A stretch of 11,428 nt of DNA from assembly GCA_023424475.1 (NCBI GenBank), contig JAFADX010000092.1, positions 1 through 11,428 on the forward strand, in the 5' to 3' direction. The notes beneath the pieces are model-generated. The model saw only the letters and a program-made list of their open reading frames with translations, was not told the origin of the DNA and did not search any database. Of the stretch, positions 1 through 6,409 are shown one piece after another. The position numbers and the translations under genes are program-made. Origin of the DNA: Pseudomonadota bacterium (GTDB taxonomy: Bacteria > Pseudomonadota > Alphaproteobacteria > Acetobacterales > Acetobacteraceae). The number at the start of each line of letters is the position of its first letter. Positions within the stretch are counted from its first letter, which is position 1.

Positions 1-55
1 ATCCTGGATGGGTGGCCGGGTGGGGGTGCGGGCCGGTGCCGTCTGATCGAAAAGA
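1..55. other. Window edge, no supported gene
   Basis: No gene can be supported in these bases. One forward frame (from base 2) is open to a TGA at 44-46 and could be the last 14 codons of a gene lying outside the window, but the piece is too short to recognise and other frames are open as well. Confidence 0.3.
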
Positions 56-159
56 GCTCTGGAGCCGTTCCCGTTGGCCCTGGCTCACGGCAACGTCTCC
101 AGCCCATTGTTTCTGCGAGCATCTTCACCCGATCAGGTGATTCCACCTGATCGGGATCC
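56..159. repeat. 104-bp tandem repeat, unit 1, with internal hairpin
   Basis: This is the first of two directly adjacent 104-bp units, each starting with GCTCTGGAGCC. Compared by eye, the units differ at 7 of 104 positions (about 93% identity). Near its end the unit carries a perfect inverted repeat: CCCGATCAGGTG at 128-139, loop ATTC, CACCTGATCGGG at 144-155. The stem is fully conserved between the units while all seven differences fall outside it, which suggests the folded structure is what is retained. The layout resembles REP-like extragenic palindromic elements of alphaproteobacteria. The CACCTGATCGG core looks familiar from such elements, but only from memory. Confidence 0.85.
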
Positions 160-263
160 GCTCTGGAGCCGTTCCCGTTCGCCCTGGCTCCCGGCAACGT
201 CCCTAGCCCGTTGTTTCCGCGAGCATCTTCACCCGATCAGGTGATTCCACCTGATCGGGATCT
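160..263. repeat. 104-bp tandem repeat, unit 2, with internal hairpin
   Basis: Second unit, in direct tandem with the first. Its 12-bp perfect stem lies at 232-243 and 248-259 with a 4-base loop. A third copy begins with GCTCT at 264-268 and runs straight into the aminotransferase stop codon (267-269), so the array is truncated at the gene end or the gene end borrowed repeat sequence. The hairpin lies 8 bp beyond the stop of the leftward gene and could act as its 3' transcript stabiliser or terminator. No T-run follows it in that direction, so a classical intrinsic terminator is not clearly supported. Confidence 0.8.
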
Positions 264-266
264 GCT

Positions 267-1451
267 CTAGCGGGCGAAGAAGGCCTGCAGCCGGCGGGTC
301 GCCTCGCGCGCCAGGGCGGTGTCGACCGCGAAGCAGAGCCTGAGATGGCCCTGGCCCGCCGGCCCGAAGGCGGTGCCCGGCGCCAGGCCGACCTTGACCT
401 CGCGCAGGATGCGGATGGCGAGTGCCTTGGCGTCGGCTTCCCCGGAGACCGAGAGGAACAGGTAGAAGGAGCCTTCCGGCGCCGCGATGCCGACGCCGGG
501 GATGGCGGAGAGCCCCTCCACGAAAATGTCCCGCGCGGCGCGGCAGCGCGCGACCATGGTGCGGATGAAGTCGTCGCCCCGATCGAGCGCGGCGATGCAG
601 GCATGCTGCAGGAAGGTCGGGATCGAGGTGGTGTTGTACTGGCCGAGGTTGTCGAAGACCTGAGCCAGCCCTTCGGGGAAGACCAGCCAGCCGGCGCGCC
701 AGCCCGTCATTGCCCAGTTCTTCGAGAAGGTGTTCGCCACCAGCAGCCGGTCCGAGGGCTCGCAGATCTCGAGGAAGGACGGCGCGATGGCGTTGCCGTA
801 GGTGAAGTGGTTGTAGACCTCGTCCGAGATCAGCCAGAGGCCGCGATCCCGCACCAGGTCGCGCAGTGCCGTCATCTGCGCCCGCGGCATGACCCAGCCG
901 GTCGGGTTGGACGGCGAGTTGACCGCGATCGCCCGCGTGCGCGGCGTGATCGCCGCCGCGACCTCATCGAGGTCGAGTTCCAGCCGTCCGCCCGGACGTT
1001 CATGAAGCGGCACCGGCACGGGCACGCCGCCGAGCAGCCGGATGATCGCATCGAGGTTCGGCCAGTGCGGGGCGGGGTAGATCACCTCCTCGCCGGGGCT
1101 GAGGATGGCCTGCATCGCCTGCATCAGCGCGTTGATGCCGCCCGAGGTCACGGTGAAGCGGTCGGGCGCGGCTTCCACGCCCCAGTGGCGGCGGTGGTAG
1201 TCGGCGAGCGCCTGGCGCAGCCGCGGCAGCCCGGTGGACCAGGTGTAGCGCGTATGGCCTGCGAGCATCGCCTGGTGCGCCGCCTCGGTGATGAAGGCGG
1301 GGGTCGGCAGGTCACCCTCGCCGACCCAGAGCTTGATGACCTCGGGGTCCTCGAAGCCGAGATAGGCGACCTCGGCGATCTCGTTGGGCGGGAGGTCGCG
1401 GATGCGGGCGGGCAGGCTGTCGCGCGGGGCGAGGGGGGCGGTCTGGGACAT
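267..1451 (-). CDS. Class I/II PLP-dependent aminotransferase
   Basis: This is a cytosolic fold-type I transaminase that moves an amino group between an amino acid and a 2-oxo acid using pyridoxal phosphate; the substrate cannot be told from sequence. From ATG at 1451 the protein has 394 residues, normal for the AspC/aromatic aminotransferase superfamily. Visible motifs are SGGINAL near 103-109, the NSPSNPTG loop (Asn182 to Gly185), SDEVY (Asp210 contacts the PLP ring nitrogen, Tyr213), FSKNWAMTGWRAGW with Schiff-base Lys244, and HLRLCF with Arg371, which should bind the substrate carboxylate. An in-frame TTG at 1490 would add 13 residues. I prefer the ATG because the TTG lies in the base of a hairpin (1489-1519) and the extra residues are not family-like. 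Neither start has a clear Shine-Dalgarno. The Popeye-domain gene lies upstream on the same strand, 66 bp away. It could be an aspartate- or aromatic-type enzyme. Confidence 0.93.
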   Translation of the reverse strand: MSQTAPLAPRDSLPARIRDLPPNEIAEVAYLGFEDPEVIKLWVGEGDLPTPAFITEAAHQAMLAGHTRYTWSTGLPRLRQALADYHRRHWGVEAAPDRFTVTSGGINALMQAMQAILSPGEEVIYPAPHWPNLDAIIRLLGGVPVPVPLHERPGGRLELDLDEVAAAITPRTRAIAVNSPSNPTGWVMPRAQMTALRDLVRDRGLWLISDEVYNHFTYGNAIAPSFLEICEPSDRLLVANTFSKNWAMTGWRAGWLVFPEGLAQVFDNLGQYNTTSIPTFLQHACIAALDRGDDFIRTMVARCRAARDIFVEGLSAIPGVGIAAPEGSFYLFLSVSGEADAKALAIRILREVKVGLAPGTAFGPAGQGHLRLCFAVDTALAREATRRLQAFFAR

Positions 1452-1488
1452 GCGGCCGGCTTTGTCGCCGATGCCGGCCGGTCGGGGC

Positions 1489-1519
1489 AAGCGCCGCCTG
1501 CCCGCCCGCGGCGGCGCTT
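1489..1519 (-). terminator. Hairpin at the end of the Popeye-domain gene
   Basis: A perfect 10-bp inverted repeat, AAGCGCCGCC (1489-1498) and GGCGGCGCTT (1510-1519), has an 11-base loop and overlaps the TAA stop of the upstream minus-strand gene. Read leftward, the stem ends in TT and then GCCCC, so there is only a minimal U tract. It may be a weak terminator, an attenuator between the two minus-strand genes, or an RNA end-stabiliser. Confidence 0.4.
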
Positions 1520-2183
1520 ATGGCGAGGAGCCGGCCAGCCTGCCATAGAGCTTGCGCGCGATGTCCTGCTGGATGTGGGCCAGCACCGCCGAGCGCAGTT
1601 CCGGGCGCGCTTCGAGAAAGGCGCGCAGGCGTTCCACCGGCCAGGTGATGTAGCGCCCCCGCGTCGTGAACCGGGCATCGACGGGCGACGGCTCGCGCGT
1701 GAGGGCGAGGGTCACGCCGATCAGCTGACCGGGCAGGAGCTCGCCGACCTGCTCGGCGCCGCGCGACATCGCGACCGTGCCGTCGATCGCGATGGCGACC
1801 TCGTCCGGCACGGCGCCGGTCTTGAGCGCCTGCTCGCCCTCCGCGGCATCCTTCCAGGTGCCGAGCATGGTGAGCGCGAGGAACTCGCGCGGGCGGATGG
1901 ACTGGAAGCCGAGGCCGTAGAGCCGCTGCTCGTCGCCCGTGAGCTGCACCGGCCGGCGCTGCATCATGATGCGCCAGATCTGCACCAGGTTGATGACGGT
2001 GAAGACGCAGGCCCACATCACCGGCGGCCAGAGGATTGTCTCCTGCAACAGGAAGAAGGGGATGTTGGTGAGGGCGGCCGCCACGGCGAACCACCGCAGC
2101 CAGAGGATGTCGCGCACCGAATAGGCGACGAGGAGAAGGACGTTCGACGCGTGAACGAGCAGGTTCAGCGTGTTGATCGGCAT
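1518..2183 (-). CDS. Popeye-domain (cNMP-binding-like) membrane protein
   Basis: A 221-residue membrane protein. Three hydrophobic stretches (about 5-23, 26-47 and 50-70) look like transmembrane helices; the rest (about 85-215) reads as a cyclic-nucleotide-binding-type beta-barrel domain. The match to the animal Popeye family (POPDC) is by recall but detailed: LYGLGFQSI at 88-96, a VPDEVAIAIDGTV strand pair near 125-137, PGQLIG at 151-156, WPVERLRAFLEARPEL at 181-196 and DIARKLYGRL at 207-216. The last two closely resemble the end of the vertebrate Popeye domain. Animal POPDC proteins bind cAMP; the DSPE motif they use reads GVTL here (156-159) and FQVT appears as RFTT (171-174), so nucleotide binding is uncertain. 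The start is well set by GGAGG six bases before the ATG. Its partner and signal are unknown. A generic Crp-type cNMP-binding membrane protein is the alternative. Confidence 0.82.
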   Translation of the reverse strand: MPINTLNLLVHASNVLLLVAYSVRDILWLRWFAVAAALTNIPFFLLQETILWPPVMWACVFTVINLVQIWRIMMQRRPVQLTGDEQRLYGLGFQSIRPREFLALTMLGTWKDAAEGEQALKTGAVPDEVAIAIDGTVAMSRGAEQVGELLPGQLIGVTLALTREPSPVDARFTTRGRYITWPVERLRAFLEARPELRSAVLAHIQQDIARKLYGRLAGSSP

Positions 2184-2189
2184 GGCGTG

Positions 2190-2194
2190 CCTCC
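2190..2194 (-). promoter_or_regulatory. Shine-Dalgarno of the Popeye-domain gene
   Basis: Read on the minus strand this is GGAGG, with a 6-base spacer to the ATG at 2183. It is one of the clearest ribosome binding sites in the window and fixes the start. Confidence 0.75.
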
Positions 2195-2333
2195 GTTTCT
2201 GCGGGCGGGGGTCTCCGGGCGTCGGGGCGCGATGCGCCTGTGACCGTCCTAGGCCGGATCACCCGGGGGATCGACCCCTGGAGGGCCACTTCGGACGCCG
2301 GGCGCGGCGTGCTAGGGACGTCGCCGATATCCT

Positions 2334-2338
2334 GGAGG
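2334..2338 (+). promoter_or_regulatory. Shine-Dalgarno deciding the nadX start
   Basis: GGAGG precedes two adjacent ATG codons at 2341 and 2344. The spacer is only 2 bases to the first ATG and 5 to the second, so the second ATG is the better start. Confidence 0.6.
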
Positions 2339-2343
2339 GGATG

Positions 2344-3153
2344 ATGGCGCAGGCACTGACGGTTGGCATCGCGGGTCTCGGGGCGATCGGGCTGCATCTC
2401 GCGCGCACGCTCGATGCGGGCGTGGACGGGCTGCGGCTCGCTGCCGTCAGCGCACGGGACCTGAAGAAGGCGAAGGCGAACACCGCCGGCTTCAAGGCGC
2501 CGCCGATGGTCGTGCCCAATGCCGAGCTCGCCGCCTGCGACATCGTCGTCGAAGCCGCCCCGGCCGCGGCCTTCGAGGAGATCGCCGCCGCCGCCATCGA
2601 GGCCGGGAAGGTCTTCGTCCCGTCCTCGGTCGGCGCGCTGCTGCCGCGCATGCGCCTGGTCGAGCGCGCCAAGCAGACGGGCGCGCGCATCATCGTGCCG
2701 ACCGGCGCGCTGCTCGGCCTCGATGCCGTGCGCGCCGCGGCCGAGGGCGCGGTGGAGAGCGTGACGATCGAGACGCGCAAGCCGCCACGCGGGCTCGAGG
2801 GGGCGCCCTACCTCAAGCAGAACAACATCGATGTCGGAGCCATCGCCGCCGCCACGCGCGTCTTCAAGGGCAATGCCTTCGACGCGGCGCAGGGCTTCCC
2901 GGCGAATGTGAACGTGGCCGCGGCGCTCGCGCTGGCCGGCATCGGGCCGGAACGCACCATGGTCGAGATCTGGGCCGATCCGGGCGTGACGCGGAACACG
3001 CACACCATCCGCGTGGAAGCCGCCGCAGCACGCCTGACCATGACGATCGAGAACGTGCCGTCGGAGGAGAACCCGCGCACGGGCAAGATCACCCCGCTGT
3101 CGATCGTGGCCTGCCTGCGTGGACTGACCAGCACGCTGAAGGTCGGGTCGTAG
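2344..3153 (+). CDS. L-aspartate dehydrogenase (NadX/AspDH family)
   Basis: This cytosolic enzyme oxidises L-aspartate with NAD(P)+ to iminoaspartate, which can feed NAD synthesis or hydrolyse to oxaloacetate and ammonia. The 269 residues match the family length. The N-terminal Rossmann motif GIAGLGAIG spans 8-16, then VVEAAP at 68-73 and SSVGALL at 94-100, which lines the cofactor/substrate site. The C-terminal catalytic half contains PTGALLGLDA (119-128), TRKPP (144-148), FPANVNVAAALALAG (185-199), ADPGVTRNTH with catalytic-type His220, and IENVPSEENP (235-244). All are family hallmarks. NadX genes often sit beside nadA/nadC; no such neighbour is visible here, so NAD synthesis versus aspartate catabolism cannot be decided. 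The gene diverges from the Popeye/aminotransferase pair and ends at strong hairpins. An open frame continues upstream of the ATG, but it lacks a ribosome site and family-like sequence. Confidence 0.93.
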   Translation: MAQALTVGIAGLGAIGLHLARTLDAGVDGLRLAAVSARDLKKAKANTAGFKAPPMVVPNAELAACDIVVEAAPAAAFEEIAAAAIEAGKVFVPSSVGALLPRMRLVERAKQTGARIIVPTGALLGLDAVRAAAEGAVESVTIETRKPPRGLEGAPYLKQNNIDVGAIAAATRVFKGNAFDAAQGFPANVNVAAALALAGIGPERTMVEIWADPGVTRNTHTIRVEAAAARLTMTIENVPSEENPRTGKITPLSIVACLRGLTSTLKVGS

Positions 3154-3159
3154 GGCGGC

Positions 3160-3179
3160 GGGAGAAGGGAACTTCTCCC
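3160..3179 (+). terminator. 8-bp hairpin just after nadX
   Basis: GGGAGAAG and CTTCTCCC form a perfect 8-bp stem with a GGAA tetraloop (GNRA class), starting 7 bases after the nadX stop. A C-rich rather than T-rich tract follows, so termination would be atypical. It may act together with the larger inverted repeat downstream. Confidence 0.5.
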
Positions 3180-3187
3180 CCCGGACC

Positions 3188-3249
3188 CCCCCTTCCTTCC
3201 CTGGAGCTCCGCCCGCGACCAGGGCCAGGTATCCAGGGAAGGGAGGGGG
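3188..3249. terminator. 18-bp inverted repeat between convergent genes
   Basis: The arms 3188-3205 and 3232-3249 pair over 18 positions with a single G-T wobble and enclose a 26-base loop. The repeat lies between the ends of nadX (+) and phoD (-) and reads the same from both sides, so it suits a bidirectional transcription stop. It lacks flanking T-runs. The outer arm GGGAGGG (3241-3247) can also pair with CCCTCCC at 3265-3271, giving an alternative fold. Confidence 0.55.
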
Positions 3250-3278
3250 TTCGGGAGACGTTCACCCTCCCCCGACCT

Positions 3279-4880
3279 TCATCCCCGCTGCACCCCCGCG
3301 CGCCCTGCCTCGACCACGAGCCGTGCCGCGGTCTCCCGGGGCGCCCCCGGCTGCGTGACGAAGGGCAGGGCCACGTACTCCGTCGCCATCCGTTCCGTCG
3401 TCACCTCCGCGACGCAGTAGCCGCGCCGCGCGTGGAACAGTGAAATGTCGGGGTTGCGGCGCAGGATCTCCTGCCCGGCCGGCGTCATCTCCGCGCCGTC
3501 ACCCTCGCTGGTGACGGAGGTGGCGGTGAACTCCGTCGCGACCGGCGCGCTTTCCGCATCCCCGGGGCGGCGGCGGATGGTCGCCGCCAGCGCGACATGC
3601 ACGTCGCCCGAGAGCACCACCGGGTTCGGCGTTCCGCGTGCGACGATGCCGTCGAGCAGGCGCTGCCGCGCTGCCGGGTACGCGTCCCACTTGTCCATCG
3701 AGATCGCGCCGCCGCGCAGTTCCCGCCGCATCATCGGCACCTGCTGGGCGAGGATGTTCCAGCGCGCCGAGCTCGCCGTCAGCCCGTCCAGCAGCCAGGC
3801 CTCCTGGGCGGCGCCGAGCATCTGGGCGCCGGGACGCGCGACTTCCGGACAGGCGGGCCTGGCGCCGTCGCCGCAGGGCTGGTCGTCGCGGAACTGCCGC
3901 GTGTCGAGTACGTGCACCCGTGCCATGATCCCGAAGTCCAGCCGCCGGTAGGCCGTGATGTCGGGTCCGCGGGGCAGGACGGCGGCGCGCACCGGCATGT
4001 GTTCGTACCACGCCTGGAAGGCGGCGGCCTTGCGCAGGGCGAAGACCTCGGCCGGCACGGCAACCGGAAAGCGGCCGCGGCCGTCCTCCTGGCTGAAGGG
4101 GCCAGCCCAGTTGTCGTCCACGTCGTGGTCGTCGTAGCTCGGCAGGAAGGGATGCGCGGCGCGTGCCGCCTGCAGGTCCGGGTCCGTGAGGTATTGCGCG
4201 TAGCGGCTGCGGTAGTTGCCGAGGCTCACCGCCTCCTCGCCGAGATGCTGCCGCACGCGCGGCCCCCAGCCGGGCTGGCCCGGCACGCGGCCGCGGAACT
4301 CGTAGATGAAGTCCCCGTAGTGGAAGACGAAGTCGAGCTCGGGCTCCGCCGCGAGATGCGCCCAGGCGGTGAAGTGGCCGTGCTCGTAGTTCTGGCAGCC
4401 GGCGAAGGCGAAGCGCAGCCGGGCAGGGGCCTCGCCGGGGGCGGGGGCGGGGGCGGTGCGGGCGCGGCCGGTGCGGCTGACCTCGGCGCCGGCGCGGAAG
4501 CGGTAGAACCAGGGACGGCCGGACGCCAGGCCGCCGACTTCCACGTGGACCGCATGGCCGAGTTCGGGGCGCGCGATGGCCGTGCCGCTCACGGCGATGC
4601 GGGTGAAGCGCCGGTCCTCCGCGACCTCCCAGGCCACCGGCACGGCGATGTGCGGCATGCCGCCGCCGGGCAGCAGGGGCTCCGGCGCCAGCCGGGTCCA
4701 GAGCGTGAAGCCGTCCGGCGCCGGCTCCCCGCTCGCGACGCCGAGGGTGAAGGGATAGGAGCGCTGCGCCCAGGCGCGCCGCGCGGGTGTGCCGAGGGCG
4801 GCGAGGGCGGCGAGCCCTGTCGCGCCGCCCAGCGCGCCGCGGCGCGACAGGTCGAGGATATGGCGACGGATGCTGTCCAT
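3279..4880 (-). CDS. PhoD-family alkaline phosphatase/phosphodiesterase, Tat-exported
   Basis: A predicted secreted phosphatase/phosphodiesterase that releases phosphate from organic phosphate esters outside the cytoplasmic membrane; 533 residues, family-typical. The N-terminus is a twin-arginine signal: SRRGAL (Arg13-Arg14), a hydrophobic Ala/Gly/Leu stretch to about 30, and a likely cleavage after AWA (38). The mature part has the PhoD N-terminal beta domain (about 41-145), then the metallophosphatase core: AGCQNY with Cys162, HYGDFIYEF with Asp190 and Tyr193, SYDDHDVDDNW at 248-258, LDTRQFR at 325-331 and LSGDVHVA at 423-430. In characterised PhoD the Cys and Asp/His residues hold iron and calcium. 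The ATG at 4880 is chosen because it begins the Tat signal; its ribosome site is weak. The acyltransferase gene lies 103 bp upstream on the same strand. I see no Pho box, though such a site may be unreadable by eye. Confidence 0.93.
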   Translation of the reverse strand: MDSIRRHILDLSRRGALGGATGLAALAALGTPARRAWAQRSYPFTLGVASGEPAPDGFTLWTRLAPEPLLPGGGMPHIAVPVAWEVAEDRRFTRIAVSGTAIARPELGHAVHVEVGGLASGRPWFYRFRAGAEVSRTGRARTAPAPAPGEAPARLRFAFAGCQNYEHGHFTAWAHLAAEPELDFVFHYGDFIYEFRGRVPGQPGWGPRVRQHLGEEAVSLGNYRSRYAQYLTDPDLQAARAAHPFLPSYDDHDVDDNWAGPFSQEDGRGRFPVAVPAEVFALRKAAAFQAWYEHMPVRAAVLPRGPDITAYRRLDFGIMARVHVLDTRQFRDDQPCGDGARPACPEVARPGAQMLGAAQEAWLLDGLTASSARWNILAQQVPMMRRELRGGAISMDKWDAYPAARQRLLDGIVARGTPNPVVLSGDVHVALAATIRRRPGDAESAPVATEFTATSVTSEGDGAEMTPAGQEILRRNPDISLFHARRGYCVAEVTTERMATEYVALPFVTQPGAPRETAARLVVEAGRAGVQRG

Positions 4881-4983
4881 GCCGCGATCGTCCGTGAGGG
4901 ATGCGGCGCACCCTGTCGGAGGCGCCGTGGCGGCAGGATGAAGCCTGCATGACGTCGGGGCCACCCCCGCGCCCGCGCGGCCC

Positions 4984-6156
4984 TCAGGCGGCGACGGCGG
5001 ACCGGCTCCGCCCGGGCAGGGCGCGCCGGCGGCGGCCGAGGAAGCGGGCCTCGAACCAGCGGTGCGACGCCGTGGCGAGGGCCACGCTCGCCGCCATCGC
5101 CGCCAGGAACAGGCCGGCCCGTCCCGCGGGGCCGAGGGCGCCCGGGAAGACCGATGCGCGCAGGGCGATGATGACCGGCAGGTGCAGCACATAGCCGCCG
5201 TAGGAGACGCGCCCGATGGCCTGCAGGCCCGGCAGCCGCCCCAGGCGCAGCGCCCAGCCCTGGCCGGCGAGGACGGCGAGCAGCGTCGCGACCCCGATGG
5301 AGACCGGCACCAGGTAGACCGTCACCTCCCGCCCGTCGCCGGCGAGGATGCCCGAGACGACGTTCCGCAGCGCCTCCACGCCGATGCCGTGCCGCATCAG
5401 GCCGAGCGCGACGAAGGTACCGACGTGGAGCGTCGCGATGCCGGCCGCGATCCAGGCGGCGCGGATCGCCGTGGCGGTCCCGATGCGACCCGCCCGGCGC
5501 GCCAGGGCGACCAGCGCGCCGGCGGCGAAGGCGTCGAAATGGGCCGGCGCGAAGGCATAGGCGGCGAAGGCCGCATGGCCCAGGTCCCAGCCCCGCGCCA
5601 GGCTGGCCGAGACGACCAGGTGGCGGATCGCCGGCGCGGCGAGGGCGAGCGCGACGAGCGCGGCGATGGCCGTCCGCCGGTTCCCCGCCAGCAGGATCAC
5701 CGGCAGGAGAAGGTAGAACTGCTGCTCGACGGAGATTGTCCAGAGATGTCCGAACCCGGCCCAGCCGGTCGCCCCCCAGTCGTCGAGGCCGATCATCCGC
5801 AGATTGAAGGTGAATGTGGCGAGCCAGGGCAGGTCCCCCAGCGCCGCGGGATCGCCCGTCAGGGCCAGGAAGGCGGCCCCGCCCGCGACATAGGCGAAGT
5901 AGAGCGGCCAGATCCGCCGTGCGCGGCGCACATAGAAGCCCGTCACCGCGGCCGCCGCCGTCGTTTCCCGGCGGCCGAGCCAGGAGGTCGTCACCGCGAA
6001 GCCCGAGATGACGTAGAAGACCCAGACGCCCATCCAGCCGAAGGGGGCGAGGCCGCAATGCATGGCGACGACGCCCGTCATGGCCAGGCCCCGCAGGGCG
6101 TCGACCTCCGGCACGTAGCCGGCGCGGATGGAAGAAGGCTCGGATCCGGACAGCAT
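4984..6156 (-). CDS. Acyltransferase-3 family membrane protein (OafA/YrhL-like)
   Basis: An integral inner-membrane acyltransferase that in characterised relatives transfers acetyl or other acyl groups to envelope or exported sugars. The acceptor is unknown here. The 390 residues contain about ten hydrophobic segments. Family marks are EVDALRGLAMTGVVAMH (17-33) with catalytic-type His33, GVWVFYVISGF (43-53), FYVRRARRIWPLYF (74-87), LWTISVEQQFYLLLP (138-152) with Glu144, and GRVSYGGYVLHLP (315-327). No SGNH domain follows; the protein ends in a short basic tail (RFLGRRRRALPGRSR), so it is the membrane-only form. No strong Shine-Dalgarno is visible before the ATG at 6156. No glycan gene cluster surrounds it, so the substrate cannot be guessed from context. 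The 103 bases between it and phoD hold only a weak 5-bp GC hairpin. Confidence 0.9.
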   Translation of the reverse strand: MLSGSEPSSIRAGYVPEVDALRGLAMTGVVAMHCGLAPFGWMGVWVFYVISGFAVTTSWLGRRETTAAAAVTGFYVRRARRIWPLYFAYVAGGAAFLALTGDPAALGDLPWLATFTFNLRMIGLDDWGATGWAGFGHLWTISVEQQFYLLLPVILLAGNRRTAIAALVALALAAPAIRHLVVSASLARGWDLGHAAFAAYAFAPAHFDAFAAGALVALARRAGRIGTATAIRAAWIAAGIATLHVGTFVALGLMRHGIGVEALRNVVSGILAGDGREVTVYLVPVSIGVATLLAVLAGQGWALRLGRLPGLQAIGRVSYGGYVLHLPVIIALRASVFPGALGPAGRAGLFLAAMAASVALATASHRWFEARFLGRRRRALPGRSRSAVAA

Positions 6157-6242
6157 CCCGATCCGGGTAGGTGGCCGGGCCGGCGGGGCTCAACGGCGGC
6201 GGCCGGAAAATTGTCCCGCTATCGGCGCGAACCGGCCGGCAC

Positions 6243-6271
6243 TTGCTCCCGCGGCCCATATCGGCCATATC
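6243..6271 (+). promoter_or_regulatory. Candidate sigma-70 promoter for the rpsB operon
   Basis: TTGCTC (6243-6248), a 17-base spacer and CATATC (6266-6271) match the housekeeping promoter layout, sitting in the only AT-richer patch of the gap between the diverging acyltransferase and rpsB genes. Transcription would start near 6278, leaving a leader of about 130 bases. The assignment is by eye only. Confidence 0.4.
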
Positions 6272-6278
6272 CCCGGCG

Positions 6279-6302
6279 CCGGACGGGGGCGACCCCGCCC
6301 GG
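6279..6302 (+). ncRNA. Leader stem-loop upstream of rpsB
   Basis: The arms 6279-6288 and 6293-6302 pair at 9 of 10 positions (one A-C mismatch) and are capped by GCGA, a GNRA tetraloop. If the promoter call is right, this hairpin is at the very 5' end of the rpsB transcript. A second, smaller hairpin (TCCCGG at 6345-6350 with CCGGGA at 6357-6362) lies nearer the ribosome site. Bacterial rpsB leaders are often autoregulated by S2, so a role in control is plausible but unproven. Confidence 0.3.
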
Positions 6303-6394
6303 TAATCCGCACGCGGCGCACCCTTCCGCTCAGGCAGGGTCCGGTCCCGGTCAGTCCCGGGAATGCGCCGCGGAGGCCCAACCGGACTAATCGG

Positions 6395-6401
6395 AAGGAG
6401 G
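6395..6401 (+). promoter_or_regulatory. Shine-Dalgarno of rpsB
   Basis: AAGGAGG with an 8-base spacer to the ATG at 6410. A second ATG at 6416 would have a 14-base spacer, so 6410 is preferred. Confidence 0.8.
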
Positions 6402-6409
6402 CTCGCCCC

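Larger units (their letters stand above)
2184..2343. promoter_or_regulatory. Divergent intergenic region with imperfect dyad
   Basis: These 160 bp separate two diverging genes and must hold both 5' regions. No convincing -35/-10 pair is visible for either direction. An imperfect dyad at 2240-2262 (GTGACCG and CGGATCAC around CCTAGG) could be an operator. A stem of 7 bp with a loop of 5 (2263-2281, one G-T pair) lies just downstream and would sit in the aspartate dehydrogenase leader. Confidence 0.35.

Noticed and set aside
56..263. CRISPR array or transposon end for the tandem 104-bp units
   Set aside because: The units are contiguous with no spacers and no cas genes, and there is no transposase or target-site duplication in the window.
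1452..1490. TTG at 1490 as the aminotransferase start
   Set aside because: The 13 added residues are not family-like, there is no ribosome site, and the codon lies in a hairpin arm; ATG at 1451 gives the normal length.
345..2243. Long plus-strand open frame (632 codons) antisense to the aminotransferase and Popeye genes
   Set aside because: Its translation is low-complexity Arg/Gly/Asp/His-rich with no recognisable domain. It mirrors real genes on the other strand, a usual effect of very high GC.
2241..2262. TGTGA...TCAC as a CRP/cAMP receptor protein site, tempting beside a Popeye gene
   Set aside because: The half-sites are 15 bases apart instead of the 6 needed for a CRP-type operator.
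3279..6156. phoD plus acyltransferase as a defence or surface-modification island
   Set aside because: Both are ordinary, separately common families, base composition matches the neighbours, and no mobile element or integrase is present.
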